A stretch of DNA of 64,000 nt, taken from assembly GCF_905220565.1 (NCBI RefSeq), contig NC_059414.1:7748001-7812000 (forward strand). Direction: 5' to 3'. Below, piece after piece: positions 44,501 to 55,795 of the stretch (position 1 is its first letter; every line of letters begins with the position of its first letter). Source of the DNA: Melitaea cinxia (Eukaryota > Arthropoda > Insecta > Lepidoptera > Nymphalidae). Below the pieces are notes generated by a model. It was not told the DNA's origin and did not search any database. It was given only the letters and a program-made list of their open reading frames with translations. A program made the translations under genes and the position numbers.

Positions 44501-47500
44501 TGAATCAGTGGTAGCTTAACTTTTAATTATAATTAATTAATTAAAATAAATATATATTTCCTTCTACTTGACGAGTACTTTTTGATTATTATCATTCTTT
44601 AATTTTTTTTTTTAAATTTAAATAAAATAAAACTCACAAGACACGTGGCGCGGGTAGTCACGCTTGTAGTCGCGGTCGCGTTCGCGCTTGTCCGCTGCGC
44701 GCTCGTAGGCCGCCGTCATCTCGAAGCGCGGCGGCGGAGGCGCTTCGAATTGTCCGCGACTTGATGTCTGTACATATTGTTTACATGTATAAAATAATTA
44801 TTCACATTAAACGTTTACTACATTAATAAATAGCATGTAACGACAACTGATGTTATGAATAAGAAACAGTGTAAGAAATGACACAGTTCAATATATACTC
44901 GTTCGTATCTTTATCACATAATAATATAATAATATACATATCAAAGCGAGTGAAACTACGGAAGTAAGGAAAGCTGAAAAAAACGGATGTATTAAATTGG
45001 TAGTCGAACGTTTACTAATTTTTCAAATGCTATATCTACAACATACAGACAAATAATACATATATATACCACACCCAGACTTGGGGTGGGAATTCAACCC
45101 ACAACCCCGGTCACTACAAAGTGCGCCAACGGGCTAGCGGGGCTAGTCAAGATTAGTTTAGATACAAGCATACAGATCTCACCAGGGGCGGCGGCGGCAC
45201 GCGCTTGTGGCGCGAGTCGCGCTCGTAGGCGGGCTCGGGCGGCGGGCTGGCGGCCGCCTTGCGGTACGCGCTCTCGTAGCCGCGCTTGCGCCGCTCCTCC
45301 TCCAACCTGCGCGTTACGACAACTGACAATTAACTACACATACTACAATTCACTGAGGTACGCACAGCAGGAAATTTCCTGCTCAAAATATGGAACAGCC
45401 CGACTGGGGTAGTACCTCTACCTTACAGAAGATCACAGACAAAAATAATACTGTTTTTAAACAGTTTTGTGTAGTTGCTTAGGCTGAACGTTAATATGTT
45501 ATTTGGGAGACGTAAGAAAACAATAATGAGAAATGGTTATGGTATGAATATAGTATGTAAGTAACAACTTAAAATTATTAAAATTTGATTTTTTTATTTT
45601 AGACAAAAAATAAATTATAAAAATACAAACCGTAGTTGAGCTCTCTTCAATTCTAATCGTTCTAATTCCAGTTTTTCGCGTTCTAACCTATGTCTTTCTC
45701 GTTCTAATCTTAGTAGTTCATTTTTCTCACGTTCTATTTTCTCTCTGTAACAATAAATTATGTGTTACAATAATTCTCTGTTTCATGGTTTCATATACAA
45801 AAAACGATTAAACCCCTTTATTAAGGCTCTTTGTTTACCAATTGCTGTGTGGCTACGGCAGTTTAGAATATAGCCAGAGAGGGGCTCTTCCCGTAGATGT
45901 TGTAAGAGGCGAGGATAACAAAGTTTTATTATCATCTTTGAATTGGTGAAGCCGATCCATGGTGAGATAAGCATCCAACTGCTGGCTTTCAAATGCAAAG
46001 ACCAAAAACGGGCAGCAGCGTCTTCAGTGCGATAAAGCCAGCCCTGTGGTCACCAACCCGCCTACCCAGCGTGGTGACTATGGGCAAAACTTAAAAGTGG
46101 GCGCCAAAAATTTTTGCCCAGTAGCCCCACTATTCCCGGCTACTTTGATTACCGATGGGGCCGGAATATTTGGCGCGAACTTGGGGGAGGCCTAAGATCA
46201 ACAGTGGAATGCGACACATAACACACACATCAGTGTCACACATGTATGTGAGTCTACCAATGTCTTTTTGGTATTATAAGATACGAACTTATAATAGATG
46301 AATGAAGAATAAATAAGATGTGAAATAATAAAAACTAAGAGGCAGTGCTTCTCCTGCCGCTGGCGCCGCTCGCGCTCCCGCAGCGCCTCCTCGGCTCCTC
46401 GGCCGCTCGACGGACCTGCCGGCTCAGTGCGAGCTCACCTCTCGGCGCGCAGCTTCTCCCGCTCGAGCGCGAGGCGGTGCTTCTCCTGCCGCTGGCGCCG
46501 CTCGCGCTCCCGCAGCGCCTCCTCGGCTCCTCGGCCGCTCGACGGACCTGCCGGCTCAGTGCGAGCTCACCTCTCGGCGCGCAGCTTCTCCCGCTCGAGC
46601 GCGAGGCGGTGCTTCTCCTGCCGCTGGCGCCGCTCGCGCTCCCGCAGCGCCTCCTCGGCTCCTCGGCCGCTCGACGGACCTGCCGGCTCAGTGCGAGCTC
46701 ACCTCTCGGCGCGCAGCTTCTCCCGCTCGAGCGCGAGGCGGTGCTTCTCCTGCCGCTGGCGCCGCTCGCGCTCCCGCAGCGCCTCCTCGGCTCCTCGGCC
46801 GCTCGACGGACCTGCCGGCTCAGTGCGAGCTCACCTCTCGGCGCGCAGCTTCTCCCGCTCGAGCGCGAGGCGGTGCTTCTCCTGCCGCTGGCGCCGCTCG
46901 CGCTCCCGCAGCGCCTCCTCGGCTCCTCGGCCGCTCGACGGACCTGCCGGCTCAGTGCGAGCTCACCTCTCGGCGCGCAGCTTCTCCCGCTCGAGCGCGA
47001 GGCGGTGCTTCTCCTGCCGCTGGCGCCGCTCGCGCTCCCGCAGCGCCTCCTCGGCTCCTCGGCCGCTCGACGGACCTGCCGGCTCAGTGCGAGCTCACCT
47101 CTCGGCGCGCAGCTTCTCCCGCTCGAGCGCGAGGCGGTGCTTCTCCTGCCGCTGGCGCCGCTCGCGCTCCCGCAGCGCCTCCTCGGCTCCTCGGCCGCTC
47201 GACGGACCTGCCGGCTCAGTGCGAGCTCACCTCTCGGCGCGCAGCTTCTCCCGCTCGAGCGCGAGGCGGTGCTTCTCCTGCCGCTGGCGCCGCTCGCGCT
47301 CCCGCAGCACCTCCTCGGCTCCTGGGCCGCTCGACGGACCTGCCGGCTCAGTGCGAGCTCACCTCTCGGCGCGCAGCTTCTCCCGCTCGAGCGCGAGGCG
47401 GTGCTTCTCCTGCCGCTGGCGCCGCTCGCGCTCCCGCAGCACCTCCTCGGCTCCTGGGCCGCTCGACGGACCTGCCGGCTCAGTGCGAGCTCACCTCTCG

Positions 47501-50500
47501 GCGCGCAGCTTCTCCCGCTCGAGCGCGAGGCGGTGCTTCTCCTGCCGCTGGCGCCGCTCGCGCTCCCGCAGCGCCTCCTCGGCCGCGCGCCGTCGCCGCT
47601 CCTCTTCGCGCGCCGCTCGAGAGCGCTCCCGGGCCCGTGCCACGTCGCGCTCCTTCTGCGAACGGGACAGGAAATTATAACAACTTTCATCAAAGTACGT
47701 TATTGTGATTTTTTTTATACACCTAGGTCGACGGAGAAGCGTTTGGACTCACTTCTCTGTCACCTTAAACTCTGGTCAACTTACTCACAACAATAAAATA
47801 ATTTTTAACAAAAAAAAAAACCGACTTCAAAAAGGAAACTAAAAAGTGAAAAATAAATTTACTTAGTACAAAGTAATTCGTATTTTGATTTAGTTAATCA
47901 GAAATGATTAAATAAATATTTTATAATTTTGAAGTCGGTGCCAAGTAAAACAATAACTACTCTAGTATCTACTCGTAAGTTGTATTCAGTTTTCTTTCAT
48001 AATTTGTTTCATTGACTATTAGGTTGAATACTGTTATTATTCTGTCTCTCTGTTTTGACATATCTAATAATATTTTTTGTACTTGTTTGTTGTGTGTGTG
48101 TTGTTTGTATTTGTTATTGTAGCCAGGTTGTTGTAGTATTTACTTGGCACCAACTTCAAAATTATAAAATATTTATTTAATCATTTCTGATTAACTAAAT
48201 CAAAATACGAATTACTTTGTACTAGGTAAATTTATTTTTCACTTTTTAGTTTCCTTTTTGAAGTCGGTTTTTTTTTTGTTAAAAATTATTTTATTTTACA
48301 ATTTTTAGTGATGGGTAGACCGAACAAGGATGCTTTGTCCCTTAGGTCGGGGGTTCGGAAACATACACAATACACAAGCACAAACACCCGATCATGACAA
48401 ACATCTATATGGCCAATACAAATGTCTGTCGTGCGCAGGAATTGAACCCACTAACGCCAGCGCAACAGCCGGTGCTGTGACCGCTGCGCTAACGCGTCGA
48501 CATACTATGAGTAAAGTTCGCTATCAGGTGTACGTAATAACAACCGGGACTGACAGCCTAGCGTGTTCTCTGAGGCTAGGTTGGGAGAACCACAAGGATT
48601 AACAACTAGACCAAAAATAAATATTTGTATAAACATAAATATCCACTCCGAGCTGGAATAGAACCTGCGACCGTCGGTGTTTAGGCGCCGCCGACACGGC
48701 ACAAGCACCATTATATCAAAGCGGTCGTCAAACAGCAAAAGGTAACTGCTGTAAATTGTTGAGAAATTCCCTCGAGTGTTTATGGGCTCCATCATCAAAC
48801 CTGGTCCTGCGACACAGATGATCACACAGCAGGTAATCGCTATAAATCGTTGAAAAGTTCCCTCGACTGTCTTTCGTCTCCATCATCAGACTGAAATGGC
48901 ACTTATAACTCATATATATGCAAAGTTCTCATCAACAGAAACGAATTAAGTTCAAACAGCAGGTAATTGCTATAAATCGTTAAAGAGTTCCCTCGACTAA
49001 CTTTTGTCTCCATCATCAGACTGTAATGGCACTTATAACTCATACAGGTGCAAAGTTTTCATCAATAGAAACGAATTAAGTTCAAAAAGCAGGTAATTGC
49101 TATAAATTGTTAAAGAGTTCCCTCGACTATCTTTCGTCTCCATCATCAGACTGAAATGGTACTTATAACTCATATATATGCAAAGTTCTCATCAATAGAA
49201 ACGAATTAAGTTCAAACAGCAGGTAATTGCTATAAGTCGTTGAAGAGTTCCCTCGACTATCTTTCGTCTCCATCATCAGACTGAAATGGTACTTATAACT
49301 CATATATATGCAAAGTTCTCATCAATAGAAACGAATTAAGTTCAAACAGCAGGTAATTGATATAAATCGTTAAAGAGTTCCCTCGACTATCTTTTGTCTC
49401 CATCATCAGACTATAATGGCACTTTATAACTCATACAGGTGGAAAGTTCTCATCAATAGAAACGAATTAAGTTCAAAAAGCAGGTAATTGCTATAAATTG
49501 TTGAAGAGTTCCCTCGACTATCTTTCTTCTCCATCATCAGATCGACTCCAGACCTTTATTAAATAGTAGTGCTTTATAGTACTTAATGAAAACATGATTA
49601 AATTTACTAGTCACCCTTACGATTTTTGAAAGTTTCCCTCGATTTCTCTGGGATCCCATCATCAGATCCTGGTTTCCTTATCATGGTACCAAACTATGAA
49701 TATCTCCTTTCCAACAAAAAAAGAATTATCAAAATCGGTTCATAAATGAAGAAGTTATCTCCGAACATACATAAAAAAAAAAAATATATATATATACGGT
49801 CGAATTGAGTAACCTCCTCCTTTTTTTGAAGTCGGTTAAAAAAAACAACACTAAAACATCACAAGATAAATTCTGCTGTGCCCTACCTGATTCTCGACAC
49901 TCGAGTACTCACTATAGTAGTTTTGAAAACTATTAGGTATAATCGATCGTTTTTTTTTTTAAATTATTTTCAAACAATTAAGTCTTTCTTACCACTCTTG
50001 ACAGAGTGGATTTCTAGCTATTATTTAGGTTTTATTACAATAGCATGTTGTAAAGTAATTTAATTAACTCACTAAGAATGGCCTGTTCTGCAATTGTTAT
50101 GTACATTACATTGTGAATAGGCTTGTTTTTATTCAAATAGCTAATAACAATACCTGTAGCTGTATTACATATGTTATACATTTAGATTTTAGAACCTACC
50201 CAGATTTTGGAGAATGATAACACTTCTCTGGGTGACCTTCTGCGTTCACGACTTCTGGTGCTACGCCTTGCTCTGTCCTGTGTACAAAAATAAAAATAAA
50301 GAAATTAAAAAGATCTGATTGCCTACATACCCACCCCACTACGACAAATATTAAATATTATTACATCTCATGTCAAAACATTTGACTCACAGATGAGCCA
50401 AGATTAAACACAGATTTACATAAAAAAATTTGAATTGTATTGATAGTTATATCATATATCATACTAACTTTATCAGACCGATGTGACTTTTCTCTGGTGC

Positions 50501-53500
50501 GTGATGTGGACCTTGTACTTTCGGCACCAGAAATTTCTTCCTCATTTTTAGGTTTTTGATCGGCACTTTTTTCAATTCCTTCTTTACCTTCCTGTAGAAA
50601 AAAGTACAAAAAAATATTCAACTAAGCAATTCCAGATTGATGACACTATATATATAAAAATTGATCCCTATTTCCCATGGTCACCACATAACTTTAAGAC
50701 AACTTTATTGATTTCCTTCATCTTTTTTTAAAGGTTTTTTAAGCATAAATTTGCATAATTTTTTTTTTGAAGGACGTTGATTCAATCGCGCAACTAGATT
50801 TAGTCTAGTGATCAGTGCGGCTGCAACTAGTTTTGTTGTACGCGTAGGATCATTTGGACTTATACCTTGACAGAGGGGAACGCCTGGACATGACTACTCC
50901 CCTCCGTGTTGCTCTTTGGCACAATTAAGTAAATTTCCAAATTTGCAAGAAACGCTAACGATTATTAAATTTCGTATTATGACAGTTGTTACGTTTGAAA
51001 TAGGTTGTTCGATCCAGGGATCCTGACTTATTTTTCGGTATTCAAATCCTGGGATTATATTTGTAAACTCTCAGAATTTTTAGGATTTGAATTATAACAA
51101 TTTCTTACACATAATTTTCTAACCCACCAGAATTATAAAAAAAGATACATTAAATTAGTTCTGTTTTATCCTTACCAAAACAAAACCAAACGCACTTTTC
51201 ACTTTTTTTTAGTACCCTTAAAAACTTTGTTACACCTTTCAAGCCATCTCGGTGGAAAGTTCATGACCTCTGGTACCCTTCAATATTTTTGTTACATCTT
51301 TAAAAATACCAGCTGACAAACTTTCCACCGAGATACAGCCCGCTGAAATTAATTTTCATTCATAGTAAATTAAAAAACTATCACCCAGTAAATGTTTAGT
51401 TGAGAGGAAATCATTGAAAATATCTTTTTTTTTTTCATGTTCCATTCCATTCCATTGTATAATCCACCATGTTATGGTCAGCTGACTTTATTTTTCTTTC
51501 AAGATATTAGGTAAATTATAATCCAACAAATTTTAAACTGGGAGGAAATGGCTAAAACTTTTTTCCTCCATGCGTGGGATACTGCTACTGCCAGCCCTGT
51601 CCCACCCACGGAGTCGCAGCTGACGGTCACGAATATTTATAATATAAATCCTTAACAAATTTTACTAAGTTTTGGTTGGGAGGAAATTGGTCATGAAATT
51701 CTATTACTGGCTCCCGGAGCACTAAGACAGGACAAGGTTTGTCAGGTCAGATAGTTGTATATAAATTTTGCTTGAAAATAAAGTTTTTGGAGTTTACCAG
51801 ATTTTCTTTAGATTCGTCTTTGCGATCCTTACTCGGGCGTCGTTCTGGCCTAACAGAAGATGGCTGCCGACGCGATGACGACTCTGATTCCGACTTAGCT
51901 TTCTCCACAGATATCATACGCCCATGTAGTTCTGTTAAATTAAAATCCTGAATATTTAGTTCTTTGAATGCAATAATTTGAATTTTAAGAATGAATGTGA
52001 CTGTAGAAAGTATATATTGAGTAATATTTAAAAGCCTTTAACTTAAAAATAAAATATCTTTGATATGAAATTTCACTCAATCAGGTGGGTATAATTTTGT
52101 TTTATTACATAAACTATATAATGCAACTTTTTTATTATTAGATATTAAAGTTTTATTCTATTTTGCTTACCTGTCCTGTGTAAATTCTTGATGCAATTTT
52201 CAGCATCTAAGGCACTGGCCATTGTCACATATCCATAACAGCGAGATCCTGGTGTGCGAGCATTGGTCACTACTTTTGCACCAATAACCTTAAAATATTT
52301 TATTTTTATAAATATAGTAATAATCAGTAGACCTTACATTTATTAGAGGACAATGAAACATTATATATACCTTGCCATGTTTGCTACATAATTGTTTCAG
52401 ATCTTTGGCCCTTGTGTCACCAGATAGACCACTAACCCAAAGATTACGAGCACCACCCTCTTTACTTTCGTCTTTCTTTTCTCTTTTATCATTATCTCCT
52501 TCTTTGTCTTTCTCATCTTAAATAAAAACATCAGTAATAAAATAATCTTTTAATACTAAAATGCAAAAATTAATACAAATTGTGACAAATACCTTTTTCC
52601 TCCTTCTCATTTTTCTCAAAATCATTGCTGAAATAAAAGAAAAAAAAATTAGTAATTCATAACTGTGATCCAAAATGTTTCATAATCTAACTCTGTGGCT
52701 TAAAGTTTTTCTAAATTTCATATTTATATACACACACATCGTCTACAAAGTTTTGCACCACTTATCCATGTTGCGCATGTTGAATTTGTAGTATTTCTTC
52801 TCAAGGAAACGGCGATATGCTGTAAGCTAGTCGATTGTGTGGCATTCACTATGTAGATGTATGTTCTGTGATGAAAACTTCCTCTGCTGGAGAAATGCTG
52901 TCCTAATGTCATAAATTTCTTCATACAAACAGCAACCTCAACAGTGGTTTCCAAGTCCAGCACAGTGTAGATATCACATCTTGGACGTATCCTGCAATGC
53001 TGTGTTCCGTCGCGTGTGGCTCACAATGGTATCCATTAGGTGCAAAACTTTGTAGAGATAACAATAAAAATATTCGAATGTGAATCGATGGTTATAGGCT
53101 GCAAGGAGGCGGCGTCGCGACGACCGTTCGTTGTTCACCAACCTAGTGGCTGTAGTTTCCGTGGTTACTTGTTGATTTTCAGATGATGTGGCGTCAGCTG
53201 ATGCGGTGTCCTTCTGCACTGCGTCGTCGCCCGAAGCCGCCGCTGGTTCCTCTCGCTCGGCATCATCTACGTCAGTGGTAATGGTCAGCTGGAGCAGCAC
53301 AGGTCGCTCTACAAGAGCGGCCCGCCCTGAATTTCCTTCTTCTTGTGAATTAAAACACTAACAGGATTATACGTCTCATGATGATTTATTTGACGATAAA
53401 AGTCATCTTGACCTGAAAACTTGATTTGATATTAACACTGGTTCCTCTTATGACACATAATGGCCCAAGGCATCATTCCTGTGTCAATTATGCATATATT

Positions 53501-54855
53501 ACCGTATTATATTGACCAATACTAGAAAGGTGCAAGAATTCTCATTAATGATTAAAATAGAAGAGCCACTGTAACAAGATTTTTGGGATGTATGAATTCA
53601 AATAGTAATTAAGATGATGACAAATACTCCATTTGTCAATGTTTTTCTTCTTCTGATAGGTATATGTATTAGTGATTTTCTTGAAATTTTCCAACTGCTG
53701 CAGTTGGCGAACGCCATTTTGGTATGTAGATGCCCGTAACTATATTCTTCTTACTTATCCACTCCAATATCACTTTCACAATGTATTTAATTAGTACATG
53801 TCGTAGTTAATTGCAATGGTTTTAGAAAAATAAATTATTCACAAAAAGCTGTTATACCATAAATATCAGTTTTTCTTTTACAATTTTTTTTTAAATGAAG
53901 TTACGCAAAACTATATAATTTACAAAATCTTACCTTTTTTTAGTTTAGCATTGGTGTCAGTCTGAAATGGAAAATTTTAATTTAATGTCGTCATGATATG
54001 ATAAGAAAATTAATATAACACAACTGTTAGGAAATGAGACAATTAAAAAAAATAGAACAATATACGTGTAGTATTCTTAATTTATTTTATCATAGACAGA
54101 TAAGATCTTTATATAGAATATTCTTCAATATTCAACTAGTCTACTTCCATTAGATATCCATTGATAAACTTGGTGTTAACTGAAGGCAGTGTAAAATTCA
54201 CTTTGAAGACATAGAAACATACCTCTTCATTTAACAATTCATCATCTCCAATATCTAAATTGATGCTATCCTCTGCATCTGTGTTATTTTCTGTCTTATG
54301 GTCTTCCTCATTTTTCTCCTCTTTGTCGAGACATTGTTTTTTAGGCTGAGTAGCTTCTGCTTCATCTTTATTGTCACGTTTTCTACTAACTTTTTCACTT
54401 TCGTCAACTTCCATTTTTTCTTCTAATTTTTTTGGAGACTCTTTAGCAGACTTGTTATTTTTATTTTCTTCAGTGTTTTCAGAATCTTCTTCATCACCAG
54501 CTGTATCTTGAACGATCATATCTTCCATAGCCGGTGTGTCGTCAGATTCTGTAGTTTCAAGTGAACTTCCTGTGCGTCTAGTTTTTTTAGAAGGTGTTTT
54601 CGCTTCAGTAGTGCTTAACTCAAAGGTAAATGTTGTTGGATCGATACCTTGCTCTTCTAAATGCTACAAAAAACATGAGAAATGTATTTCGACATACTGT
54701 AACATTCAATAATGAATTAAAGTAAACGTATATACCTTTGATAAACGTTGTATGAGCACACCGCGTACGCCGCTTTTATCTAAATTTCGCTTTTCTAATT
54801 CAGCGCGTAAGTCTATTACCCGAAGATCTTCTAATAATCGCTTTCGGTCCGACAT
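39034..54855 (-). CDS. Saf-B: Scaffold attachment factor B-like RNA-binding protein (SAP + RRM + RE-rich)
   Basis: Seventeen exons on the minus strand join in frame to 766 residues: 54855-54736, 54663-54223, 53961-53934, 53326-53143, 52627-52593, 52516-52371, 52288-52171, 51931-51798, 50591-50469, 50277-50200, 47655-47495, 45744-45631, 45306-45183, 44767-44638, 42731-42644, 42312-42197, 39194-39034. Residues 8-42 are a SAP motif (LRVIDLRAELEKRNLDKSG). Residues 45-270 are acidic. An RRM spans about 293-370 with RNP2 LWVSGL and RNP1 RCYGYVTM and ends in GRMISVEKAK, as in vertebrate SAFB. An SR segment follows (about 405-465), then a long Arg/Glu coiled coil (470-600) and a Pro/Tyr/Gly-rich tail ending ARDYARKY. 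The nuclear protein binds scaffold DNA and RNA and affects transcription and splicing. The 3' exons are extremely GC-rich against AT-rich introns. The exon at 47655-47495 has spawned a 132-bp array in the next intron. The CDS is head-to-head with CCDC115. Confidence 0.92.
39715..39920 (-). repeat. tRNA-derived SINE, type 2
   Basis: On the minus strand a tRNA-like head with B box GGTTCGATCCC, followed by ACCCCGAGTCTGGGTGT and a TATAT-rich tail. Other copies are at 45040-45145 and, more degraded, at 48610-48730; a headless piece is at 9180-9320. Confidence 0.65.
41059..41448 (-). repeat. AACCGACTTC repeat, copy 5 (inverted)
   Basis: Starts TAATTGTGTTTGCAGGCAAA and ends CTCCTTTTTTGAAGTCGGTT. 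It lies inside the piggyBac-like element in the last SAFB intron. Confidence 0.75.
41490..41566. repeat. (AT)n microsatellite
   Basis: About 38 uninterrupted AT dinucleotides in the last SAFB intron; prone to length polymorphism. Confidence 0.95.
41990..42110 (-). repeat. Retroelement tail fragment (inverse of the 22190-22470 type)
   Basis: The inverse of the block with GAGGTAGG..GCACAGCAGGA and AGCCCGACTG is recognisable, but it is diverged. Confidence 0.5.
42890..43120 (+). repeat. LINE/SINE-derived fragments in a SAFB intron
   Basis: Contains CAGCCTGTAGTATCCCATGG and GGCATATACCTC, typical of lepidopteran RTE-type 3' ends. A SINE-1 tail fragment follows (CTATGAGAAACAATTGCTAT, CAGGTGTACCGTCGGCC). 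Confidence 0.45.
43510..43803 (-). pseudogene. Internally deleted Tc1-like transposase
   Basis: On the minus strand the ATG at 43803 starts MPANFTIAERAQIIVQFIEG and continues CSISAISRNLNISRRCVRFW, a Tc1-type helix-turn-helix. After about 60 codons the sequence passes straight into what reads as the transposase C-terminus (IWEEMRGTDTC, RLVGSMRSRLLEVI, ENGGYTLF). The catalytic core between them is deleted, leaving head joined to tail. The flanking inverted repeats were not resolved. Confidence 0.65.
44150..44400 (-). repeat. tRNA-derived SINE, type 1
   Basis: The minus strand matches the SINE at 62085-62320: a tRNA-like head with GGTGGTTATGGGTTCGATC (B box), TGGCCATACGATG and the tail with GAGAGCACGTTAAGCCGTCG, GTTGTTATCATGTACGG. 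It lies in a SAFB intron. Confidence 0.7.
44450..44545 (-). repeat. Interspersed repeat, inverse of the 5500-5680 type
   Basis: The minus strand carries TCTGCAGAGAAGAATCGAG and AAAAAACTCCGCAGTTTAAA. Confidence 0.55.
45040..45145 (-). repeat. SINE type 2, second copy
   Basis: The minus strand reads GGGTTGAATTCCCACCCC then AAGTCTGGGTGTGG with a TATATAT tail. It is close to the SAFB exon at 45183. Confidence 0.55.
45350..45480 (+). repeat. Retroelement tail fragment (22190-22470 type)
   Basis: Contains CACAGCAGGAAATTTCCTGC and AGCCCGACTGGGGTAGTACC, then stops before the A-rich end. Confidence 0.65.
45780..46230 (-). repeat. LINE-like fragment in a SAFB intron
   Basis: The minus strand contains GGCAGGCGGGTTGGTGACC-like sequence (GGTAGGCGGGTTGGTGACCA), CCATAGTCACCACGCTGGG and GCCCGTTTTTGGTC, which I associate with the upstream part of lepidopteran RTE-type LINEs. 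No intact ORF. Confidence 0.4.
46339..47494 (-). repeat. 132-bp tandem array copied from a SAFB exon/intron junction
   Basis: Nine near-identical 132-bp units plus one partial unit. On the minus strand each unit contains the 3' part of the SAFB exon (encoding EALRERERRQRQEKHRLALE and REKLRAER), its donor site AG|GTGAGC and about 50 bp of intron. Donor motifs recur at 132-bp steps from 47489 down to 46433. The true exon (47655-47495) keeps a unique 5' end. The frame reaches TGA immediately after each donor, so read-through adds nothing. Units differ at only a few bases (two carry CAGCACC and CCTGGGCC), so the expansion is recent or homogenised. Confidence 0.9.
47790..48300. repeat. Foldback element with about 165-bp inverted arms
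   Basis: The left arm (47790-47957) and right arm (48130-48300) are nearly perfect inverses. Each contains AACCGACTTCAAAAAGGAAA and the AATTCGTATTTTGATTTAGT block. They are separated by about 170 bp of unrelated GT-rich sequence. The arms carry CCGACTTC motifs like the AACCGACTTC family, but the rest is different. It lies in a SAFB intron and would form a strong hairpin in pre-mRNA. Confidence 0.85.
48395..48730 (-). repeat. SINE type 1 and a degraded SINE type 2, adjacent
   Basis: 48395-48600 on the minus strand matches SINE type 1 (B box region GGGTTCAATTCC, tail with GAACACGCTAGGCTGTC and CCCGGTTGTTATTACGT). 48610-48730 is a second tRNA-like head (GCAGGTTCTATTCCAG). Confidence 0.55.
48724..49545. 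repeat. 130-bp tandem repeat array in a SAFB intron
   Basis: About six and a half units with a 130-bp period: AGGTAATTGC or a variant occurs at 48831, 48961, 49091, 49221, 49351 and 49482. Each unit contains TTCCCTCGACTATCTTTCGT, CTCCATCATCAGACTG and AGAAACGAATTAAGTTC. The unit resembles the inverse of the internal module of the AACCGACTTC repeat, and the array abuts such a copy (49600-49840). Confidence 0.9.
49600..49840 (-). repeat. AACCGACTTC repeat, copy 6 (inverted, left end merges with the 130-bp array)
   Basis: Contains CTCGATTTCTCTGGGATCCC, ATCCTGGTTTCCTTATCATG and ends TTTTTTTGAAGTCGGTT. The GTGTTTGC end is absent; the 130-bp tandem array takes its place. Confidence 0.7.
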
Positions 54856-55795
54856 CGCCCGATGTTATTTTCAGCTAGTTTCTAATAATACCCGTACAAA
54901 TTTAATCTTTATTTTAGCGATATAAAAAAATATTTAGCCAGATCCACAGTCGATGGCAATTTACGTAGTGGTATCAAAACTCAAAATGGCGGCTTGTCCT
55001 AAAAATTGATTATGCTTATATTGTCTATTTCTGCTTCATAGACTAATTCCAGAAAATAGTTTGTATACCTCTGTATTATTAATACACATATCAGAATTGT
55101 TTAAATAAACAATTTGTTATAAATTTTGCTGCCCGGACAGACTTGTTCTGCCAAAAGTTAATAGTATTTTTTTTTTTAGTATTAAAACCTTCCGTGCCAT
55201 TGTTGAATTATGTGTTTAGCAACATTCATTTTTATTAATATACTAGCTGCCCGGACAACTTAGTTCTGTCAAAAGTTAATAGTAAAAAAAAAATTGTTTT
55301 TTTTTTAATTTTAATAGTAAAACCTTTCGTAGGCCTTAAGGAACAAACAGAAAATAAATTAGCCGAATTGTCATCATTCATTTTTATTTATAAGAATATA
55401 AGATATCCTAGCCGACTACAAATAAGAGATGTGAAATACTGAAATTGTCAAGTAATGAGGGACAAGTGACAGCACTTAGCCTTCGTGTGTTTTCCACATT
55501 GGTTTTCCACAAGTTCTCTATCATGTCTCCATCCCACGTGACATTGGCGAAATGATATGTGTCAAACTGACACAACTAAAGGCCATTAAGCAAAGAACCT
55601 ATGCAAAGAACTGATCGACTTAGTCAAGTATTTCAACTTATAAGAACCAATCAAAAACGTCATGTGACTTAGGAAATTCGTATTTGCAATGAAATAATTA
55701 AAATATTGGTACATCTAATAAAAGTTATTTAATCTACCTTAACTGTATGCGTTATGTACAAACTGATACTTCTGTATTCATAAATTTAATTTACC
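54856..55795. promoter_or_regulatory. Divergent intergenic region SAFB / CCDC115
   Basis: 940 bp between the two start codons. It should hold both promoters. The central part is occupied by the repeat at 55125-55385, so the core promoters are likely close to the two genes. No TATA box could be assigned confidently. Confidence 0.4.
55125..55385 (+). repeat. Duplicated CTGCCCGGACA repeat fragment
   Basis: The block CTGCCCGGACARACTTRGTT then CTGYCAAAAGTTAATAGTA occurs twice as a direct repeat (about 55130 and 55249), about 120 bp apart. It resembles the ends of common lepidopteran repeats starting ACTAGCTG. Confidence 0.6.

Noticed and set aside
46335..47796. Long open frames of 417-483 codons on both strands with perfect amino acid repeats
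   Set aside because: They come from the GC-rich 132-bp array, whose length is a multiple of three and lacks stops in several frames. The genuine SAFB frame is different and stops right after each donor.
48724..49545. Regular 130-bp spacing considered as a CRISPR-like array
   Set aside because: Whole units are repeated with no unique spacers, and the host is a eukaryote; it is a tandem repeat.
52724..53300. Minus-strand frames at 52724-52963 and the 52974-53142 part as separate genes
   Set aside because: 53326-53143 is a SAFB exon that fits the flanking splice phases; the rest reads past its donor into the intron.
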